Shown here piece by piece: positions 13,511-64,000 of a stretch of 64,000 nt of DNA. Origin of the DNA: Elysia chlorotica (taxonomy: Eukaryota; Mollusca; Gastropoda; Plakobranchidae); assembly GCA_003991915.1 (NCBI GenBank), contig RQTK01000290.1, positions 312,591-376,590 of the forward strand, in the 5' to 3' direction. How positions within the stretch are numbered: the stretch's first letter is position 1; every line of letters begins with the position of its first letter. Under the pieces are notes generated by a model, which searched no databases, had not been told where the DNA came from, and was given only the letters and a program-made list of their open reading frames with translations. The position numbers were made by a program, and so were the translations under genes.

Positions 13511-14009
13511 ATATAGTAGCGGGTATATACAGGCAGAGTGGATTATATACTCATTATATACTCACCAAGTGCTCTTAAAACATTGCTGTTATTCCTTTGG
13601 TCTCTAAATGTTTGCTAAATCAAAAGAATGATAGTTGGGTGGTCGTTGTGTTTTGCAGTTTTTTTTTTTTTTTTTTTTTTACAAAAATGCTACGTCAATC
13701 ATGATACTTTCACTATTTTTAAATTATATTATAGATATTTGGGAGGGAGGTAGAGTTACCTTAATTGAGCGGTTTTGAAGGTTATGTGTTCTGCTTCAGT
13801 AGATAGTGGCAGTCTTTAGTCTTCAAATAGACGCACATACAAAGAGGTGAGGGAAAAAAAAAAAGAGGAAAACAGTTTTACTGCTGTACGGGAGACTATA
13901 AACATTTTATGATCGGTGTGCTTAATTTCTATAATGGACAACCAGTAACGGTTAAAATGATTCATAATTCATTGTATTGTAACTATGTCCATCTCAGCTC
14001 AATAATAAT

Positions 14010-14115
14010 GATTACACCCATGATTTTCCCGTACTGCGAACTTTGTCAGTTTATTTTTATTTACAGTAACGTTATTTACCGTACTGCAAACTTTGGCAGT
14101 TTATTGTTATTTACA
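14010..14115. repeat. 52-bp tandem repeat, two copies
   Basis: The block CCGTACTGCRAACTTTG(T/G)CAG with TTATTTACARYAACGTTAT occurs twice in a row. Confidence 0.7.
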
Positions 14116-14369
14116 ACAACGTTATAGTATACGCTCTGTGCGTTTCTTCTGTCAGTGTTTTTTTTTTTTGGCGTTGAACTGGACCCCAACTATAACTTAT
14201 ACAAATAACGTTTCTGTAATTTCTGAATAACCGGTGGATTTAAGAGGACACGTTCATACTTTGTTTTTATTTTTATTCATAGTAATGATATGAACCGTCT
14301 GCGCATTTTCTGTTGCTGGAGTAATAATTTACCATCTTTACACATTTATTACAACTAAACTGTATTATA

Positions 14370-14482
14370 TTAGTAAATATATATTCGTTTTCTGAGAAAC
14401 CTATTATATTGGTTAATATATATTCGTTTTCTGAGAAACCTATTATAGTAGTTAATATATATTCGTTTTCTGAGAAACCTAT
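14370..14482. repeat. 39-bp tandem repeat, three copies
   Basis: TATATATTCGTTTTCTGAG followed by AAACCTATTAT recurs with period 39, so a minus-strand open frame contains a 13-residue repeat. That frame is a by-product. The stretch 14490-15100 shows nothing else. Confidence 0.85.
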
Positions 14483-15108
14483 CGATTTAAGAGTACAATA
14501 TGTGTTCATACTTTGTATCTTGTTTTATTTACAGTAATGTTATACACCGTCTGCGCTTCTTCCGCCCATGGATTAAACTAAACTTTTATCATACTTTTTG
14601 TTCCGATCGTTTGTTTTAACACGTTCACACTTTGCATCCTTCTCGTGTTTGAACCATCCTTAATCACAGCATAATAACAGACAATGTTGCCTATACATGT
14701 ACATGTGGTAGTTCTTACGTTAAACACTTAGCAACAAAATCAAACTCAAACGGACTACAGCAGAGGTCAAACACGGATTGTGGAGGGTAATTTACCAAAA
14801 TAATTGCGGCCGTCAGTCGTACCATAGCTCCTAGTGCTCAGTGACTAATTATATCATACCAGCTGCGTGTGGGTTATACCCAAAGCTATGGTGTTGAAGG
14901 GAATAACAAAAAGCAAGGGCTTACCGATGTATACTCAATCTGGATTATTGGTGCTAAACCAGTGTTGATGTAAATAAAAAGCAAGGTTTTACCCATTTAC
15001 ACAAAATCCGAACCGTTAGTACTACAACGTACTAAGTGTTATTTACTTTCCAATTTCCAACTTTCAGTGCACGTCCTACACAGCTGCTTAAGAGACTCGT
15101 AAAGAATG

Positions 15109-15860
15109 TTATTTACATGTACTTGTTATTTAGAACTTATTGTGCTACACCCGTGCTAATGGGGGTGAATAAAACAAGTTTTGCTTTCTTAGTTTGTTTA
15201 AAACGTGCAGCTTTATACCCAAGCCTTGGATTGATTGACCCGCACCCAGCCACATATGGCGTCTAACTTTAGGCATCATTTTGTTTAAATTCCATGAATA
15301 ATTGTCTTGTTCTTTCGGAAAGATTCACGGGCGTAGCTGCGGCGCAAATCTGATACTCTTATCGCCCCACGATTACCCATTATAGAACTAGTGGGGATAC
15401 ACGGTACACACGGGCTAGAATTACCTCTCTGAAGCTGTTGCCTGTTACATGGAGTGAACGTTTCCATTATCATCGCTACTGGGTACGCTTCTTTCAACCC
15501 CAGGATAACTCCAGGTAGATTGAAGGTAGGGGTCGTAAGCCAATTTATTTGCATATATCTTAAGACGAGTTGTAGCTTACCACAATGTTTTACTTACATC
15601 CCTAGATCAATATAAGTATTTAACTATTTTGTGCTGAGAAACTTCAGATTTGGCTTGACGTGAGGATTCGGTGTCGGTGTTAGCTGAAAAGTCTAGATAG
15701 ACCTTCCTCTTACGGATGTAGTACATTGTACGTGATAGACTTATTAGAAACTTATTAGAACGGTGCTGTGGTAAGAAAATTCACCTCACGGATGTAATGC
15801 GTGTGTAAACTTTTACAGAGAGGCGAGTGGCTACACAGACATACTACTCGTCCAGCCAAG
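15109..15860. repeat. 750-bp tandem duplication, copy 1
   Basis: Starts TTATTTACATGTACTTGTTA and ends with the GGCGAGTGGCTACACAGAC block; directly followed by copy 2. The two copies are highly similar. No coding function seen; conserved minus-strand open frames (about 60-89 residues) have no known domain. Confidence 0.9.
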
Positions 15861-16609
15861 TTATTTACATGTACTTGTTGTTCAGAACTTAAAGTTCTAC
15901 TTCCGTGCTAAGGAAGGTGAATAAAACAAATTTTATTATACTCTTAGTTTGTTTAAAACGTGCAGCTTTATACCCAAGCCTTGGATTGATTGACCCGCAC
16001 CCAGCCACATATGGCGTCTAACTTTAGCCATCATTTTGTTTAAATCCCATGATTAATTGTCTTGTTCTTTCGGAAAGATTCACGGGCGTAGCTGCGGCGC
16101 AAATCTGATACTCTTATCGCCCCACGATTACCCATTATAGAACCGGTGGGGATACACGGTACACACGGGCTAGAATTACCTCTCTGAAGCTGTTGCCTGT
16201 TACATGGAGTTAACGTTTCCACCATCGCTACTGGGTACGCTTCTTTTAACCCCAGGATAACTAGATAACTATCCAGGTAGATTGAAGGTAGGGGTCGTAA
16301 GCCAATTTATTTGTATATATCTTAAGACGAGTCGTAAGCTTACCACAATGTTTTACTTGCGTCCCTAGATCAATATAAGTTTTTAACTATTTTGTGCTGA
16401 GAAACTTCAGATTTGGCTTGACGTGAGGATTCGGTGTCGGTGTTAGCTGAAAAGTCTAGATAGACCTTCCTCTTACGGATGTAGTACATTGTACGTGATA
16501 GACTTATTAGAAACTTATTAGAACGGTGCTGTGGTAAGAAAATTCACCTCACGGATGTAATGCGTGTGTAGATTTTTACAGAGAGGCGAGTGGCTACACA
16601 GACATACTA
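15861..16609. repeat. 750-bp tandem duplication, copy 2
   Basis: Second copy, ending only about 200 bases before the first trio exon, so it is the immediate upstream neighbour of the presumed promoter. Confidence 0.9.
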
Positions 16610-16619
16610 GGTCTATACT

Positions 16620-16811
16620 GGTTGGATTGAGTTCATCAGCTTTTCAACTTACCCGCAGCTATTTTATTTCACTAGTAGACCGACATACCTACTTGTTCTA
16701 GACTGATCTTGGAGCAGATAGATCTATTACCGTTTGGATTGACACTCCTAGCTAGACCATCAGTTCTACCGTTTTGGACTCTTACTGCCCAGTGTCCAGT
16801 TGTAGAGCGCC
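16620..16811 (+). promoter_or_regulatory. presumed 5' UTR / internal promoter region of the GEF2-only transcript
   Basis: This stretch lies between the end of a 750-bp tandem duplication (16609) and the ATG at 16812. It is less repetitive than its surroundings. An in-frame TAG at 16803-16805 lies 9 bases before the ATG, so translation cannot start further upstream in this frame without splicing. I see no clear TATA box or other named promoter element; promoter function is inferred only from the first-exon character of the following sequence. Confidence 0.35.
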
Positions 16812-58932
<42,121 letters not shown>

Positions 58933-61900
58933 GTAAGTGGACACAGTTCTTCTTTCTCTTCGTGATGGCCAGGGGGAGGTAAACTCTGTGACGCCTGTCT
59001 GCCTGCCGCTAGAGTTACCACCCTCTAGCCTCACCCTTGTCGTGTATAAACAAACAAATAATAATAATGACTGTACATTTAGTTGTGAATTCACCAACAT
59101 CTTTGGTCCTATTTTTTTTATTATTATTATTATTATTATTACTATTATTTTTTTTTTTATTATTACTATTATTATTATTTTATTTTTTTTATTAGTAATG
59201 TTTTTGTCCAAAATAATTTTTTATGAAGACATTGACTTGCTGGATATGTTTGTTAACTTTATGTGTAACTGTATTTAACTTTAAGTATTATTTGTTGCAT
59301 CTGGTCCTTTTGTTGACTCAATCCAGACTTGGTTTGCTGCATTTATCAATTTTTTAGCCTTGTTTCTGTTTGTTTGTTGTTTTTTTTTAAACTTTTTTTC
59401 TACTTCTGTGTGCATCGTGCTCATGATCGGTTCTATAATATGGTTGGTTGGTTTTAGTCGCTCGTTCATAGTTCTAAAAGTAGTGTTAAGCAAAACAAAC
59501 TAAAAATTACAAATGATTTATATAACTATATGCAATCTTTGTGTTCTTTCGAGTGAGAGAAGGAGAAGAAAGAAGAGATGCTGTAGCTTGAGAACTTGGG
59601 TTGGATTTCGATAAAAGATAGCCAGGCCTTGCACCAAGACAGGCATAGTATTGTAACTGCAAAGAGTTAAAGAAGGCAGTTTGAATATTTTGCCTCTTGA
59701 GACCTGCAAAATGGTCATAGTTTTTTAAAAGTTACTGGGAAAAACTGGTCCAACAAACAAACGTCCTTGGACAGGACGTGCTAGATAGAAAACAGTTTAC
59801 TGCTGAACTGACTTACCATGAGGGATCAGTCTCCAAGGTGGATTTTTTTTCCCTGCGTTTTAAAGAGTTAGATATTCCTGTTAAAGTTCTTCTAGACTTG
59901 TCTTGAAGCTCTGAGTTCGGGGCTCTAAATCATCTAAAGTATGGCTGAACTTCTACGACAGTGTTTCTGATGCATTGTATTGCATGGTTCTAAGCTGATA
60001 GTGATACGAACTATGCCTTGTTGCTCTATGCAGAATGAGATACTGATTTTAGCCTTGAACAGACCTGCCAACCTACAGCCTTGATCAAAATGCACTATTT
60101 CAGCCCAAAAAGGGCTGAAAATGTGGGAAAGTACGATTTTCTCTGCTTGTGGTTGGCAGCTCTGGAAAGTGCTGGGCTGTGCTGGGAACATTCTCTGGGT
60201 ATAAAATCAATAGAATATGTAAAATTGCCATATGTAATCTTGGGACCCATCCTGGAAATAGACATGCTCCTGAAGTTGGACATTAAGAAATCAACTCTTC
60301 CCCCCCTCATCCCTAGGGATAAAACTTTACCAGTAAAGAGCATCAGAAAAACTCAACTGCCGCCATATGTATCACTAAGTGATGTTTGGGCTAGGTACAA
60401 TCTTTCACAAGGAGTGTGTTGAACAGTCAAATGCGGAAAGCTTTCATTAGTTGTTTCCAAGTAGTTAGTTTTCCCAGTCAAAACAGCAAGTACTTGAGAT
60501 GATGAGTGACCAAATGTTCATGCATTGTCCAAGAAGAACTAGATCTAGTGTCTAGATTTCACATATATTGTCAATGTGCTACAAATATGGCATAAGTTCT
60601 TTTCGCTTTTTTTGAGGTGATCAGAAAAAAAAAAATTTTTTCTTTTTTTCTGCCTTATATTTCACACAAGTTTTAAATAAGATAAGTGAAAACTTATCCA
60701 TGCAATTTTAATCTGAAAGTTTAGTTAGATAGCTCTCATTTTCTCTATTTACAATGATAGTTATGTTACTGAGACTTATGCCATAGTCGTAGCATTGGAA
60801 CGATATGAACTATGGGTAAGGCCTGGCTAAAGAGAAGAATTACATTTTTCTTCATGTACCCCTGCTCAATCTTTAAAAAAGAAAAAAAAGTGCAGCAGAA
60901 ATTTTCTCTATAATGGATCTGCTGAAATATGTTATTCAATAGACTTTTTTTTTTTTTTTGCTAAACACAGTCGGAATTTTTGTTCCTCGAACCAAACATA
61001 TTTTTAGTTAAAAGAGAATGTGTTTAGCAAGTCTCTTCTCGTATTCTAGAAGAATCCTGCAATTTTCTTGTATATACAATTAAATCAATTAATGTAATTA
61101 ACAGTTTCTGTTCCATACATTTTGTAACATAAACCTATTTTTTTCTAACTTATAAAATGTACAAAAAGTATATAATTATATTTATGTTTTACTGTTATCG
61201 TTTATGTAATTTTTTGGGATTACGTTGTACATCAACAATTACAATGATTATAATGCAGAATGAGTAGTCTTGATATTAATTAAACTAAAACCGAATATGA
61301 TGCAACATACATGGCATTTTTATAAACCTGTGACTTTCATAAAGAAAAAACCATACCAACATATTGGAATTGTTCACATTTTTTGCTTGATGTGTATGTG
61401 TGTGTTTATTTCGTTTTGATTTTTTCATCTCTGTTTTTTTTTTTCTTCTGTTTTTACTGTTAGCTTAATCAATTATAATTCAAAAGACTAAACAGCTGTT
61501 GATGTAAAAAGAAATGAAAAAGGCATTACAAATGTTCATATTTATTTGATATGTGTTTATGAGAGATAGAAGGCATGCTCCCTAATCTAGATGTGCATTT
61601 TGCTTTGTTCCATTTGTTTTCTTTTTCTTGTATCATGAATGTGTGACAGATCTAAGGGTTGGCAGGCTTAACAGAAAAGGAATGGAGGGAAGAGAGGGAG
61701 AGACAGAGAGAGAGAGAGTATTTGATTGATGAAGGGTAGAGATATATTTATTCCCAATTTAGTGGAATTTTCCTTCCTAAACACTCATACTGTCATGGCA
61801 TTTAAGATTTCTATATACAGCTGATGTACCGAAAAAGTCAGCACTATAACATCTAATATCTAATTAATTTTCTTCGTAATTGGTTTAATGTAAATTAACT

Positions 61901-64000
61901 TCCTTCGTTTTGCAAGGTGCCAGATTTTAGGTTTAATTAAGCAAGATGCTTCTCATAATATTATTTATTTGCATAACTTCTTCTCAACGGTATTCTTGAA
62001 CTTAAGTTCACTCCTTTACTCACTGCAAAATCTCCCGATGTATTTATTTTACCTCTAATTTTTAATGACACTAGGACTGAATTGATGGTGTCAATCATAT
62101 ATATATATATATATAATATTATTACAAAACCTTTTAGTAGCTTTTGATACCCAAAAGGTTTCAATCAACTCCATTTACCACGTTTGGTAATATTCAATTG
62201 CTACGTCTGGCATTATTTGCCACACTCATCACAAAATCCCCGCCTGGATTCCTTGATATTGTCTACTAAGCAAATTTACATTTTTAAAGACAACCCAACT
62301 GCCAAGGATATTTAATTATTTAATTGCTATGACATTACACAGTCAGTCAGTCAGTCAGTCATCTTGTACAATCATAAAGGTTTTAACAAGATTTTTAGTT
62401 TTTTCTTTAAAATTTGGTTGGATTTCACAGCACCTGGTTTGAAGTTGCTAGGCTGTGAGTTAATAGCTGTAAAAATAAAAGAAAGTCATGGCACAGTCCG
62501 CATCCATACATGGTATCCCAGCCCTGTCTCGTTTGTGGCAGCACATAAAATTGTCAGACGTCCGTCTTGGGGCCCGTCCACAATATAGCCTATATAGTGC
62601 TGCTGTTGGACGTTAAACCAACCCAACCCCCAACCCCCCGCATCCGTACGCGATCATTTCTTCAAATTCATCAGTCCTGTCATAGGCCTATATCTTTAAA
62701 CATAACATGTTTATTTGAGTCGTGACTTGAGCCATAACATATCCATTTATCATCACACATTGAATATAAATATATACACTGCAGTCATGGATCATATATT
62801 AGGAGTGAGACAGAGAGGTTTACAATCTTTTCATAATTAATATTGCTAAAATTTTCAAACGCTCCACTCTATAAAACTGTAATTTTGTCATCTGGGATCC
62901 TACTCAAGCTGGCCATTATGATGCCTCAATGAGTAACATTTTTTGTTATCTACCGTGATATATACATGATAAGATCTGAAATTTGCTTGCTGTTACACTA
63001 CACTTCAACTTGTTGCTCATGTAATTTTGTAAAAATATTTTCTGGTGTTAATAAATGGACATAGTCATGAAAAAATAGTACTAATTGTTGAACAGAAACA
63101 AAATATTGATTTTTTTTAGGAAGATTGAATAGCTCAGACTAAATACTTCTTCATGTATGTTTTATTGGTACTGTAAGTTTTGCTTTAACTTTGAGAAAAA
63201 TCTCTGTTTTTTTTTTATTATAGCACAAATGCGGAATATACAAAAAAAATCAAGTCGCCTAAAATCAGAGAAATGGCTTTTTCTGTATGTTTTATTTTTT
63301 TGTTGCTGTTTTTCTTTTTTTTTGGCTAAAGCCATAGTGACTCTGTAGTTTTTAAGCTAGGCAGTGCTCTTGTCATAAGTTGATGGACAAGTGAATTATC
63401 CATAGATAACAGTCATCTCATTCGCCATCCACCCTCTTTGTCCAACTCAACTCAACTACTCACTCTCTTTGTACAGCTGTATTTTATGCTTTAATTCATC
63501 ATGGCTTAGTTATGTATTTCTCTCAGGGGATACTGCTGCTATTCTCACTTTACACTTACAGCATCAACTAGCTTTAAACACTACGCCGAAACAGAAACTC
63601 AAGCATTTGAACTGTTTAAGTCTAGTCATTTTATGTTACCCTTTCTATTCTACGCACATCGCAACAAAATATAAAAAAATAAATATCAACGAAAGCAAAA
63701 GTGGGGTTGAACTTGAAGTGAATATGGAGAGGAAGGGGGGGGGGATCAGTCTACAATGAAAATAGGATCTGTTATAGAAGAAGACATGAAAATGGGCGGA
63801 TTTTGTAATTGTGCAATAGATTAGATTTTATGTCCTTTTTTTTAGATATTATATGGCTTTTTTCTCAACAGGGTTATGTTTTAGCTTGATGGATTGGACA
63901 TTTAAATTAATTTGGCATAGACTTCAACAATGCATATTTGTTTTTGTGAATATTATTTTTTCAATCTTTCATCTTCTTTTTTGTTTTTTGTTTGTTTTGG
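58933..64000 (+). other. trio intron downstream of the tail exon, to window end
   Basis: Begins with gtaagt. AT-rich, with (ATT)n near 59120-59195, a SINE-like scrap at about 60225-60300 (CTTGGGACCCATCCTGG, GTTGGACATTAAGAAATCAA) and one truncated SINE at 62511. I find no further exon of the family (SH3, Ig or kinase). Confidence 0.6.
62511..62633 (+). mobile_element. 5'-truncated SINE
   Basis: TGGTATCCCAGCCCTGTCTC to CTGTTGGACGTTAAACCAAC then CCAAC repeats; near-consensus, so probably young. Confidence 0.88.

Noticed and set aside
60081..60422. 113-residue open frame
   Set aside because: Its middle overlaps a degraded SINE tail (CTTGGGACCCATCC, GTTGGACATTAAG), with no domain and no splice logic.

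Overview
The window is eukaryotic genomic DNA, most likely from a mollusc (probably a gastropod; the source is inferred from repeat style and gene structure, not proven). It has long AT-rich introns, GT-AG splice sites, dense CT/GA, TTC, TAA and TCA microsatellites, tRNA-derived SINEs, non-LTR retrotransposon fragments and a 529-base run of N. Nothing bacterial or viral was seen.

Only one host gene can be supported. It lies on the + strand from about 16.8 kb to at least 58.9 kb and is a TRIO/Kalirin-family Rho guanine-nucleotide exchange factor. A short first coding exon (16812-16874) begins with an ATG that has an in-frame stop 9 bases upstream. After a 20.4-kb repeat-rich intron come linker exons (37316, 38653, 39445), a complete Dbl-homology (DH) domain split over exons from 41173 to 45018 (or the second copy, 46768-46896), part of the pleckstrin-homology (PH) domain (49104, 50190, perhaps 51381), a short junction exon (51860) and a 955-base exon for a low-complexity Gly/Ala/Asn/Gln-rich tail (57978-58932). 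Splice phases agree from exon to exon except around the C-terminal half of the PH domain, where coding sequence appears to be missing or unrecognised. The protein corresponds to the second GEF module (GEF2) of TRIO/Kalirin, so the start at 16812 would give a GEF2-only isoform from an internal promoter. The gene continues past the window, because the last exon ends in a consensus donor.

Layout: 1-16.6 kb is non-coding 5' flank (or an intron of a longer transcript) built from tandem segmental duplications of 0.65-1.6 kb, minisatellites and SINE pieces. 16.8 kb is exon 1. 16.9-37.3 kb is intron 1, with a decayed LINE (25.2-26.6 kb, minus strand), several SINEs, a 412-bp repeat present twice, and a candidate 72-base cassette exon at 33317. 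37.3-51.9 kb is the GEF core. 51.9-58.0 kb is an AT-rich intron followed by the large tail exon. 59-64 kb is AT-rich intron.

The most unusual feature is structural. Several exons carry tandem-duplicated 3' splice-site regions (before the exons at 37316, 38653, 39445 and 50190), and one whole DH exon is duplicated within a block of about 2 kb, the two copies differing only at four synonymous sites. Minisatellites begin just downstream of several 5' splice sites, and one SINE has had an internal 64-bp segment amplified about 17 times while keeping its 3' tail. A mobile-looking element forms the sequence just upstream of the duplicated exon's splice acceptor. Together these make the gene a natural case of ongoing exon and splice-site duplication, unless the assembly has falsely duplicated haplotypes.
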